8,472 bases of DNA from Candidatus Omnitrophota bacterium (GCA_023819365.1 JAMWBP010000016.1:1-8472), one strand, 5' to 3'. Counted from the stretch's first letter, positions 1 to 5,416 are shown. Translations and numbers: made by a program. Notes: generated from the sequence alone by a model not told the origin.

Positions 1-21
1 TTTTAACTCCTTTTTTAACAT
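1..21 (-). CDS. Possible 5' end of a leftward gene, cut by the window edge
   Basis: On the minus strand an ATG at 21-19 opens a frame that runs off the window (Met-Leu-Lys-Lys-Glu-Leu-Lys). A G-rich stretch, the complement of 25-33, sits just upstream and could serve as a ribosome binding site, though it is not a textbook AGGAGG. Seven codons are too few to say what is encoded. If real, this gene is divergent from the HEAT-repeat gene at 169 and the 147 bases between hold both control regions. Confidence 0.3.
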
Positions 22-67
22 TATCCACCCCCTTTTTATAAAATTCCCTCGGAGATGGATATTTTCG

Positions 68-135
68 TATAGATTTTTTAATAAGGCAACGATAAAATTT
101 TATATAGATTTTTAATGAAGCAATGGGAGAATTTG
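68..135. repeat. Imperfect tandem repeat, two copies of ~34 bases
   Basis: The stretch starting TATAGATTTTTTAATAAGGC at 68 is echoed by one starting TATAGATTTTTAATGAAGC at 103. The likeness continues more loosely to about 135 (ATAAAATTTT against AGAATTTG). The second copy ends inside the -35 box of the promoter at 133. The DNA is AT-rich, so part of the match may be compositional. No function is evident; duplication by slippage or a pair of binding sites upstream of the promoter are both possible. Confidence 0.45.
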
Positions 136-162
136 ACAGAGAGCTGAAAAGTTCTGTATAAT
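133..162 (+). promoter_or_regulatory. Perfect-consensus sigma-70 promoter, apparently leaderless
   Basis: TTGACA at 133-138 and TATAAT at 157-162 are both exact consensus boxes, separated by 18 bases. The -10 box ends only six bases before the ATG at 169, so the usual start site, about seven bases downstream, falls on or next to the A of that ATG. No Shine-Dalgarno sequence could be transcribed. Either the message is leaderless or translation begins further in than 169. Confidence 0.75.
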
Positions 163-168
163 TAAGAT

Positions 169-774
169 ATGAAAAGAATATTTATCACTTTTTTAAACCA
201 TCGGAATTATTCAAATTCCTATGGTTTAATAAGGGATTATATAAGAGAATATTGTCAAAAATTCAAGATACTCGGAAGGGGTTTCAGGGGAAAAATTCCC
301 CTGAGTATCTTGTTTATAATATCTCTTTGCCTCTTTGCTGATGATATAGGAGATATAGAATATCCTTATCTCCCCTCCGATGTGAAACTCCTTGTAGATA
401 AAACTTTCTCTGTTTATGCAAAAGAAAGAGTAGAGGCAGCATATAAGTTGGGAAAACTTGGAGATAAGGCAGAAAAGGCATCACCATTTTTAATAAGGAT
501 GCTTAATGACAACAGCCCTGCTTTCTGCAGGTATAACGGATATGGTGTATGGAGCACACCGGGGAAAGAGGCAGCAAAAGCACTTGCAAAGATAGGTAAA
601 CCATCCTTAAGATATATTATTCTTGTACTTGAAAATAAACATCCTTATATCTCTGTAAAACCGGATATGGAGAGAAATATAATTATCTACCTTACAGAAC
701 TATCCGGTGAAAACTTTGGAGATGACCTGTTTAAGTGGCTTAACTGGATAAAATCACAACTATCATCCTCTTGA
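169..774 (+). CDS. HEAT-repeat protein with an N-terminal signal or anchor segment
   Basis: A 201-residue protein. Residues 43-57 are strongly hydrophobic and end Leu-Phe-Ala before Asp-Asp, like a signal peptide with cleavage after Ala57, but about 40 residues precede them, far too long for a normal n-region. Residues 84-116 and 131-157 look like HEAT/PBS-lyase-type helical repeats (Arg-x-x-Ala-Ala-x-x-Leu-Gly-x-Leu-Gly and Ala-Ala-x-Ala-Leu-Ala-x-Ile-Gly). Residues 176-194 carry the tail Leu-Ser-Gly-Glu-Asn-Phe-Gly followed by paired tryptophans, which often closes bacterial HEAT proteins. Such proteins are usually protein-binding scaffolds; the partner is unknown. There is no ribosome binding site at 169, and the first 48 codons contain two large hairpins, so the N-terminus is doubtful. 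The 3' end overlaps the convergent SDR gene by 12 bases. Confidence 0.75.
   Translation: MKRIFITFLNHRNYSNSYGLIRDYIREYCQKFKILGRGFRGKIPLSILFIISLCLFADDIGDIEYPYLPSDVKLLVDKTFSVYAKERVEAAYKLGKLGDKAEKASPFLIRMLNDNSPAFCRYNGYGVWSTPGKEAAKALAKIGKPSLRYIILVLENKHPYISVKPDMERNIIIYLTELSGENFGDDLFKWLNWIKSQLSSS
193..229. repeat. Hairpin 1 in the 5' end of the HEAT gene
   Basis: The outer arms TTAAACCAT (193-201) and ATGGTTTAA (221-229) are perfect reverse complements. After one C/T mismatch the inner arms GGAATT (203-208) and AATTCC (214-219) also pair, around a five-base loop. This gives 15 pairs with one internal mismatch, covering codons 9-21. It is too long to be casual coding structure. It shares the string TCGGAA with the second hairpin at the same place, just inside or at the end of the left outer arm. 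Confidence 0.8.
264..312. repeat. Hairpin 2 in the 5' end of the HEAT gene
   Basis: The outer arms CAAGATACTC (264-273) and GAGTATCTTG (303-312) pair perfectly over ten bases. The inner arms AGGGGAA (286-292) and TTCCCCT (296-302) pair over seven, around an AAA loop. The two stems stack directly on the right side, while the left side has a 12-base bulge (274-285). The hairpin covers codons 32-48 and runs into the start of the hydrophobic segment. Only a short T run follows (TTTATAAT), so it is not a convincing intrinsic terminator. Confidence 0.85.
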
Positions 775-1578
775 CTTACCACCTGAGATATTTATAACAG
801 TTCCTGTGATATAAGATGCAAGGTCTGATATGAGAAATGCAACGACATTTGCTACTTCTTCAAGTGTTCCTACTCTACCGAGAGGAATTGAGACCTTCTC
901 ATATGATTGTCTCAACTGTTCTACTGTAATCCCTCTGGTATAGGCAAGTGCCCTTTCATACTCAGGGGTTCTTAAAGCAGTGGGTTCAAGGATTCCTGGT
1001 GCAATCCCAACAACCCTTATTCCATATCTCCCTAACTCCTTTGCCCAGCTTCTTGTAAAAGAATACATCGCTGCCTTTGTCCCTGCATATATACTCTGGC
1101 CTTCCGAACCTTCAAGGCCACTTTCAGAAGAGACATTTACTATCACCCCTTTTATTTTGTCTTTTATCATCTCCCTTGCAACTGCCTGTGCACAGAAGAC
1201 GGTTCCCTTCTGGTTGATTCCTGTTATTCTGTCAAATATCTCCTCTGTTATCTCTTCCTTCCCTGCAGGGTCAACAAGCAACCGCGGGATAAGAATCCCT
1301 GCATTGTTCACAAGAAAGTCAATCCTTCCATACTCTTTTTTTGTTTTTATTACCATTTCTTCTATATCTCTTCTTCTGGTTACATCCGTCTGTACAAAAA
1401 GACAATTCCCATATCTATTCTTGAATTTCTCCTCCACAACAAGCCCCTGTTTTTCATTAATATCAGCGATGACAACTCCGGCCCCACATTGAAGAAGTTT
1501 CTCTACTATCGCTTTTCCTATACCACTTGCTCCACCTGTGACAATACCTGTTCTTCCTTTAAGGTCTATCTCTACCAT
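763..1578 (-). CDS. SDR oxidoreductase, sorbitol-6-phosphate 2-dehydrogenase-like
   Basis: A 271-residue classical short-chain dehydrogenase. Seen: the TGGASGIG nucleotide loop at 14-21, Asp39 at the end of strand 2 (NAD rather than NADP expected), Asp65, NNAG at 91-94, Asn122, catalytic Ser151 and Tyr164-x-x-x-Lys168. The stretch around residues 148-168, the APGILEPT segment at 193-200, and the C-terminal Gly-Gly-Lys-Ser-Arg-Gly closely resemble, from memory, sorbitol-6-phosphate 2-dehydrogenases of lactic acid bacteria, which oxidise sorbitol-6-phosphate to fructose-6-phosphate. No PTS or kinase gene is in view, so a free polyol or another sugar alcohol may be the substrate. It starts 13 bases after the stop of the upstream zinc dehydrogenase, with only a weak AAGAAAAG ribosome site, so both are probably co-transcribed. 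The 3' end overlaps the HEAT gene by 12 bases. Confidence 0.88.
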   Translation of the reverse strand: MVEIDLKGRTGIVTGGASGIGKAIVEKLLQCGAGVVIADINEKQGLVVEEKFKNRYGNCLFVQTDVTRRRDIEEMVIKTKKEYGRIDFLVNNAGILIPRLLVDPAGKEEITEEIFDRITGINQKGTVFCAQAVAREMIKDKIKGVIVNVSSESGLEGSEGQSIYAGTKAAMYSFTRSWAKELGRYGIRVVGIAPGILEPTALRTPEYERALAYTRGITVEQLRQSYEKVSIPLGRVGTLEEVANVVAFLISDLASYITGTVINISGGKSRG

Positions 1579-1591
1579 AACTTTTCTTACT

Positions 1592-2629
1592 CTATAGTTC
1601 TACAACTGCTTTTATCACGCCATCTTTATACTCTGCAACTAAGTTTAATGCTTCTTCTATTTTTTCGAGCGGGAATCTATGGGTAATAATAGAAGAAAAC
1701 GGTATATCTCTTCTTTTATTTATAAGTTCTATTGCAAGTTCTGTCGTATGTGCAGACCTTCTGATATTTATCACATTCAGTTCTTTTCTTCTTATAGTAT
1801 GGGCATTAAATTCTATCCTGTCATCCGCTGGTATTCCATATATTGCCACTTTACCACCTATCCTTACAACCTCTGTGCTCTGAAAAAATGTTTCTCTCTT
1901 ACCTGCTGCTTCATAACTTATATCTACACCCACACCTTTTGTCTCTTTTCTTACCACTTCCACAATATCCTCTTTTGAAGCAAGGACTACTATATCTGCT
2001 CCTAACTTCTTAGCCATTTCAATACGTGGTTTTAAAAGGTCGCTTATAAAGACCTTTCTTGCACCCCCTATAACCACAGAAAAAAGAACAGAAAGTCCTA
2101 TAGGTCCTGCTCCGACAATAGATACACTATCTCCAACAGAAAATCCACTCAACCTTACACCATAAAGTCCTATTGCCAGGGGCTCTGATAAAACCCCTTC
2201 ATCATAGTCAACTTCAACAGGAAGTGGTATAAGATTTCTCTCTGGCATAACCACATATTCTCTTAAAGCCCCATCAATAGGAGGTGTACCAAAAAATTTT
2301 ACATCTGCACAGAGATTTGGCTTGCCGGTCAGACACTGGAAACACATACCACAACTTATTCCAGGTTCTATCGCCACCTTCTGCCCTTCCTTCAAGTGTT
2401 TTACATCCTTCCCTATCTTTATAACCTGTCCTGCTGCCTCATGTCCTAATATAATGGGTTTTTTTACTATCTGGTCGCCAATTTTACCTTCAAGGTAATA
2501 ATGTATATCCGAACCGCATATTCCTACGCTTCTTATACGCACAAGAACACCTGTTGCATCTTTTATCTCAGGACAGGGTATGTCCTCTATAACAACCTTC
2601 CTCTTTTTTATCAGAAATGCTGCCTTCAT
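1592..2629 (-). CDS. Zinc-dependent sorbitol/iditol-type dehydrogenase (MDR family)
   Basis: A 345-residue medium-chain dehydrogenase, the normal length. Catalytic zinc ligands are visible as Cys38, His63-Glu64 in LGHEAAG, and Glu149 in LSEPLA. The structural zinc site is the four-cysteine set Cys93, Cys96, Cys99 and Cys107. The Rossmann loop is GAGPIG (173-178), with Asp197 favouring NAD. CGSDIHYY at 38-45 and the FFGTPPIDGAL segment (113-122) are typical of sorbitol/xylitol (L-iditol 2-) dehydrogenases, which oxidise polyols to ketoses; related threonine and galactitol-phosphate dehydrogenases are alternatives. An in-frame TTG exists at 2650, but the ATG at 2629 has GGAGG just upstream and matches the family start (Met-Lys-Ala). 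First gene of a leftward operon with the SDR; transcription probably comes from the promoter at 2664-2693. Confidence 0.9.
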   Translation of the reverse strand: MKAAFLIKKRKVVIEDIPCPEIKDATGVLVRIRSVGICGSDIHYYLEGKIGDQIVKKPIILGHEAAGQVIKIGKDVKHLKEGQKVAIEPGISCGMCFQCLTGKPNLCADVKFFGTPPIDGALREYVVMPERNLIPLPVEVDYDEGVLSEPLAIGLYGVRLSGFSVGDSVSIVGAGPIGLSVLFSVVIGGARKVFISDLLKPRIEMAKKLGADIVVLASKEDIVEVVRKETKGVGVDISYEAAGKRETFFQSTEVVRIGGKVAIYGIPADDRIEFNAHTIRRKELNVINIRRSAHTTELAIELINKRRDIPFSSIITHRFPLEKIEEALNLVAEYKDGVIKAVVEL

Positions 2630-2632
2630 TAT

Positions 2633-2638
2633 TCCTCC
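2633..2638 (-). promoter_or_regulatory. Ribosome binding site of the zinc dehydrogenase
   Basis: The minus strand reads GGAGGA here, with three bases between it and the ATG at 2629-2627 (four from the GGAGG core). The spacing is on the short side but the match is strong. It decides the start in favour of 2629 over the upstream TTG at 2650, in whose frame this motif would have to encode Gly-Gly. Confidence 0.75.
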
Positions 2639-2643
2639 AGAAT

Positions 2644-2671
2644 TTGACAAACTTAAAGTAATAAGTATAAC
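2644..2671 (+). promoter_or_regulatory. Promoter of the URO-D-like gene
   Basis: TTGACA (2644-2649) and TATAAC (2666-2671) are separated by 16 bases. The predicted start near 2678 leaves a leader of about 25 bases that contains AAGGAG (2692-2697), five bases before the ATG at 2703. The -10 box overlaps the -10 box of the opposite promoter. Confidence 0.65.
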
Positions 2672-2683
2672 ATACTTTATTAC
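2658..2683. promoter_or_regulatory. Palindrome over the divergent promoters, candidate operator
   Basis: GTAATAAGTAT (2658-2668) and ATACTTTATTAC (2672-2683) are reverse complements apart from one extra T in the right arm, with a three-base centre AAC. The palindrome covers the -10 regions of both diverging promoters, where a bound dimeric regulator would block both at once. The low-complexity AT sequence leaves some chance of coincidence. No regulator gene is encoded in the window. Confidence 0.55.
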
Positions 2684-2693
2684 ATAACAACAA
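2664..2693 (-). promoter_or_regulatory. Promoter of the polyol dehydrogenase operon
   Basis: On the minus strand TTGTTG (complement of 2688-2693) lies 18 bases upstream of TATACT (complement of 2664-2669). The predicted start near 2657 gives a leader of about 28 bases holding the GGAGG site. The -35 box matches consensus less well than the one on the opposite strand. Confidence 0.5.
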
Positions 2694-2702
2694 GGAGATA
2701 AA

Positions 2703-3869
2703 ATGCAGAGAAGTATATTAGATATATCAAAACCAGCAATGACAACAAGGGAAAGGTTCAGAAGGCAGATGCACTTCCAGACAATTGATAGGGGTATACA
2801 CTGGGAGTTTGGTTATCTTGGAGAAACAATAGAGAGATGGCACAGTGAAGGACTGCCAAAGAATATTGAAAAAGGTGAAGGTGATTTTTCTGTGGAGGAG
2901 TATTTCGGAGTTGAAAAAAAGATTATGGTCCCTGTTGACCTCGGACTTTTTCCACCATTTAATGGAGAAGTCAAAGTGTTGAAAGAAGAGAAGGGCAAAA
3001 GGATTGAGCAACTACCAGACGGCACTATACAGGAAGTAAAAACAGAAGGGGTAAGAACCATTCCGCATTATATAAAGATGCCTGTCTCTAACTGGGATGA
3101 CTGGAAGCACTTTAAGGAACGGTTGAACCCTGAAGCACCGGAGCGTATCAATTTTGATATAAAACATCTCAATGAGCAATTGAGACACTGCCCTTATCCT
3201 GTAGGTATTGGACTGGGCTCTTACTTCGGCATACCAAGAAACTGGGTTGGTTTTGAACAGATTTCTCTTATGGTATACGACCAGCCAGACCTTGTAGAGG
3301 ATATTATAGAAACCCTTACTGTATTATATGAGAGAGTCCTTTCAAAGGTTATTCCTGAGATAGAGGTTGACTTTGCTGCTGGCTGGGAAGATATATGTTT
3401 TAGAAATGGTCCTATGGTTAGCCCTGATATGTTCAAAAGTATAGTTGGACCACGGCTGAAGAGAGTAACAACACTATTGCGGCAGCATGGAGTTGATGTG
3501 ATATGGACTGACTGTGATGGTGATATAAGGAAACTTGTTCCTATATGGCTTGAGTGCGGAGTTAACTGTATGTTCCCGTTAGAGGTCCATGCGGGTTCCG
3601 ACCCTGTTGAATTGAGGAAAGAATACGGGCACAATATACTTTTAAGAGGTGGAATTGCAAAGTACAAGTTAGCATTAGGGAAAGAAGAGATATTGAAAGA
3701 ACTGAAAAGGGTAGAAAAGATATTTGAAGATGGCGGATATATACCACATGGTGACCACCGTATCCCCCAAGATGTCCCTTACGAAAACTATAAATACTAC
3801 ATCAGAGAAAAACTCAATATGATGGGATGGCACAAAGATGACATTGAACAGATTGAGGGACTGAAATAG
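2703..3869 (+). CDS. URO-D/MtaA-fold protein of unknown substrate (not HemE)
   Basis: A 388-residue protein of the uroporphyrinogen decarboxylase superfamily, a TIM-barrel fold that includes HemE and corrinoid methyltransferases such as MtaA. The HemE signature with its RQAGRY-type arginine loop is not seen, so haem synthesis is unlikely. The His-x-Cys zinc motif of MtaA-type enzymes is replaced by Asp270-Cys271-Asp-Gly-Asp; Glu294 and His296 follow. The region where those enzymes have a late Cys reads Pro-His-Gly-Asp-His (348-352) before IPQDV. This could be an altered metal site, which is inference. Similar divergent members commonly sit beside sugar dehydrogenases in uncultured bacteria. 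AAGGAG lies five bases before the ATG. It diverges from the polyol dehydrogenase operon and converges on the Gfo/Idh/MocA gene 13 bases away. Confidence 0.82.
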   Translation: MQRSILDISKPAMTTRERFRRQMHFQTIDRGIHWEFGYLGETIERWHSEGLPKNIEKGEGDFSVEEYFGVEKKIMVPVDLGLFPPFNGEVKVLKEEKGKRIEQLPDGTIQEVKTEGVRTIPHYIKMPVSNWDDWKHFKERLNPEAPERINFDIKHLNEQLRHCPYPVGIGLGSYFGIPRNWVGFEQISLMVYDQPDLVEDIIETLTVLYERVLSKVIPEIEVDFAAGWEDICFRNGPMVSPDMFKSIVGPRLKRVTTLLRQHGVDVIWTDCDGDIRKLVPIWLECGVNCMFPLEVHAGSDPVELRKEYGHNILLRGGIAKYKLALGKEEILKELKRVEKIFEDGGYIPHGDHRIPQDVPYENYKYYIREKLNMMGWHKDDIEQIEGLK

Positions 3870-3882
3870 TTATTTCACAATT

Positions 3883-5037
3883 CTATTTTGCAAATTTAGG
3901 GTCTGTTATCCTTTGAACCTTTACTCCTTTCTTAATCTTTGACTTTGCAATAAGTTTCTTCATTAAGTTGTCATACTCTTTTCTGTTTACAGGTATCTTT
4001 ACCGGCTTACCTGTTTTGCCGGAAAGAATACAGGCATTAATAAATTCCACTGATTTAAGTCCTTCTTCCCCGGGAGAAATAAGTTTCTCTTTCTTAAGTA
4101 TTGTTCCTGCAAAATTCCTTATTATCTCACCATGACCTGTTGGAACATTAGGGTCAATTTCAATCTTTTCCTCTTTTGCCTCAAGTGATTCCCACATACT
4201 CTTTGCCTTATATGTGAATTTTGAGACAGGCATATTGTACCTATAAAGTGTTATAGATGTGCCATTCACAATTATTTTACCCTTCTCACCGACTATCTCC
4301 ATATGAAAAGTACTGCCGGGTTCACAGGTTGTTGTATAGTAATAACCCCAGGCACCGTTTTTATACTCTAAAAACGCACTTACCTCATCCTCAACCTCTA
4401 TCTTGTGCAATTTCGCTCTTGTTTTCGCCTCTACCTTTACAGGGAGACCTGCAACTGCTGTGAAGATATCTATCGTATGTGGTGCCTGATTTATAAGAAC
4501 TCCTCCTCCCTCTCCTTTCCATGTAGCACGCCAGGTGCCGCTATCATAGTATGCCTGCGCTCTGTACCACGGGTCAACACACAATGTTCTTTTTATTTCT
4601 CCTATTATCTTATCTTCTAACATAATTTCTTTCAACTTCCTTACCCAGGGTTCTGTCCTTCTTTGATACATAACAGCAAATACCTTTTTGTTTTTCTTTG
4701 CTGATTTTATCATTTTATCCGCATCAGTAACAGTTACCGCTATCGGCTTTTCTGAAAGCACATGTAAACCATTTTTGAAGGCATAGATTGCTATCTCAGG
4801 ATGTAGCCAGTGATGTGTAGCAATAATAACTCCATCGGCTAATCCACTTTTTATTGCTTCTCTGTAATCAGTAAAATATGGAACCCCAAACTCTTCACCT
4901 CTTGCCTTCGCTACTTCCTTTGCAACATCACATACAAAAACAAGTTCTGCTTCTTTTATATCCTTAATCATCCTGCAATGAGCAGAACCCATACCACCAA
5001 GCCCAATAACTCCAATTTTTACTATTTCATTTCCCAT
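3883..5037 (-). CDS. Gfo/Idh/MocA-family NAD(P)-dependent oxidoreductase
   Basis: A 384-residue two-domain sugar or cyclitol oxidoreductase. Residues 6-120 form the Rossmann domain, with GLGGMG at 12-17 and Glu-Lys-Pro at 96-98, whose lysine is the usual catalytic residue. The C-terminal alpha/beta substrate domain contains GGGVLINQAPHTID (177-190), where His187 and Asp190 fit the conserved catalytic positions. Family members oxidise or reduce hydroxyls of glucose, inositol, scyllo-inositol, uronates and sugar nucleotides; the substrate here cannot be read from sequence. An in-frame TTG at 5115 would add 26 hydrophobic residues, but the ATG at 5037 has AAAAGGAGA upstream and begins right before the Rossmann strand, so it is chosen. 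It probably works with the neighbouring polyol dehydrogenases, although it is transcribed from its own promoter. Confidence 0.9.
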   Translation of the reverse strand: MGNEIVKIGVIGLGGMGSAHCRMIKDIKEAELVFVCDVAKEVAKARGEEFGVPYFTDYREAIKSGLADGVIIATHHWLHPEIAIYAFKNGLHVLSEKPIAVTVTDADKMIKSAKKNKKVFAVMYQRRTEPWVRKLKEIMLEDKIIGEIKRTLCVDPWYRAQAYYDSGTWRATWKGEGGGVLINQAPHTIDIFTAVAGLPVKVEAKTRAKLHKIEVEDEVSAFLEYKNGAWGYYYTTTCEPGSTFHMEIVGEKGKIIVNGTSITLYRYNMPVSKFTYKAKSMWESLEAKEEKIEIDPNVPTGHGEIIRNFAGTILKKEKLISPGEEGLKSVEFINACILSGKTGKPVKIPVNRKEYDNLMKKLIAKSKIKKGVKVQRITDPKFAK

Positions 5038-5044
5038 TTTTTCG

Positions 5045-5053
5045 TCTCCTTTT
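5045..5053 (-). promoter_or_regulatory. Ribosome binding site of the Gfo/Idh/MocA gene
   Basis: The minus strand reads AAAAGGAGA, with its GGAG core eight bases before the ATG at 5037. It is the best ribosome site in the window and fixes the start there, excluding the upstream TTG at 5115. Confidence 0.85.
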
Positions 5054-5076
5054 AGTTTTACTTGTATCTTTAAAAA

Positions 5077-5104
5077 TTGTAGAATAATAATAATGTAATA
5101 TAAA
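5077..5104 (+). promoter_or_regulatory. Weak possible promoter of the small membrane protein gene
   Basis: TTGTAG (5077-5082) and TATAAA (5099-5104) are 16 bases apart, and a start near 5111 would leave a leader of about nine bases. The surrounding DNA is almost all A and T, so chance matches are easy and this call is weak. It would overlap the opposing promoter of the Gfo/Idh/MocA gene almost completely. Confidence 0.3.
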
Positions 5105-5115
5105 AAAAAAGTCAA
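5087..5115 (-). promoter_or_regulatory. Promoter of the Gfo/Idh/MocA gene
   Basis: On the minus strand TTGACT (complement of 5110-5115) and TATTAT (complement of 5087-5092) are 17 bases apart, the ideal spacing. The predicted start near 5080 leaves a leader of about 43 bases that includes the AAAAGGAGA site. The -35 box lies only five bases from the ATG of the divergent small gene at 5120. Confidence 0.6.
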
Positions 5116-5119
5116 GAAA

Positions 5120-5338
5120 ATGAAAGAGATTGATTTTAATTCTGATGACTGGAAAGAGAAACTGAAAGGGAAGAGCCCGGAAGAGATAGCACGGATAGTG
5201 GGGAGTTATTACGAGGAAAGGTATGGACAGGAAACAAGATTCTGGTCAAGAAGGATGATAGGGATTATAGTTTTCATTCTTATTCTGGTTTTCATCTTCT
5301 TAATGCTATACCGTATGCTTGAAAACCTTGCCCAGTAA
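5120..5338 (+). CDS. Small single-pass membrane protein, 72 residues
   Basis: I do not recognise this protein. Residues 1-44 are charged and polar, and 13-36 look helical (Lys-Glu-Lys-Leu-Lys, Pro-Glu-Glu-Ile-Ala, Tyr-Tyr-Glu-Glu-Arg). Residues 46-64 form one strongly hydrophobic segment, and two arginines before it (44-45) suggest the N-terminus stays in the cytoplasm. The C-terminal tail is short (Arg-Met-Leu-Glu-Asn-Leu-Ala-Gln). Composition and frame use look like a real gene despite its size. There is no Shine-Dalgarno sequence: the ATG follows an A-tract and GTCAAGAAA, so it may have a very short leader. It precedes the envelope operon by 116 bases containing that operon's own promoter. 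A membrane-tethered adaptor would be a guess. Confidence 0.6.
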   Translation: MKEIDFNSDDWKEKLKGKSPEEIARIVGSYYEERYGQETRFWSRRMIGIIVFILILVFIFLMLYRMLENLAQ

Positions 5339-5354
5339 TTCTTCCCTCTCTATT

Positions 5355-5383
5355 TTGATATAGTTATCCTTTTAATATATAAT
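5355..5383 (+). promoter_or_regulatory. Promoter of the envelope operon
   Basis: TTGATA (5355-5360) and TATAAT (5378-5383) are separated by exactly 17 bases. The start would fall near 5390, giving a leader of about 65 bases before the ATG at 5455. That leader contains a purine-rich GGGAAAGGAAGG (5402-5413) too far from the ATG to act as a ribosome site, followed by a pyrimidine-rich heptamer repeat. Confidence 0.7.
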
Positions 5384-5416
5384 ATAAAGTTAGTTTTTGG
5401 TGGGAAAGGAAGGTTA

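Noticed and set aside
264..322. Hairpin at 264-312 as an intrinsic terminator
   Set aside because: The stem is strong, but only TTT precedes mixed sequence and the reading frame continues into a recognisable protein. A role in attenuation cannot be excluded.
980..1492. 170-residue plus-strand reading frame opposite the SDR gene
   Set aside because: The opposite strand has all SDR motifs in order. This frame has no recognisable domain and no ribosome site, and its odd composition is that of an antisense shadow.
2630..2650. Upstream TTG start for the zinc dehydrogenase
   Set aside because: It would translate the GGAGG ribosome site as Gly-Gly, and the family normally begins at the ATG at 2629.
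3221..3667. 148-residue minus-strand reading frame inside the URO-D-like gene
   Set aside because: The plus-strand frame is full length with a promoter and a good ribosome site, whereas this frame has no support.
2703..3869. Annotation as HemE, uroporphyrinogen decarboxylase of haem synthesis
   Set aside because: The HemE N-terminal arginine signature is missing, no haem genes are nearby, and the neighbours are sugar oxidoreductases.
5038..5115. Upstream TTG start adding a hydrophobic N-terminal segment to the Gfo/Idh/MocA protein
   Set aside because: The added codons come from AT-rich leader and promoter DNA. A strong ribosome site precedes ATG 5037, and the Rossmann strand starts directly after it.
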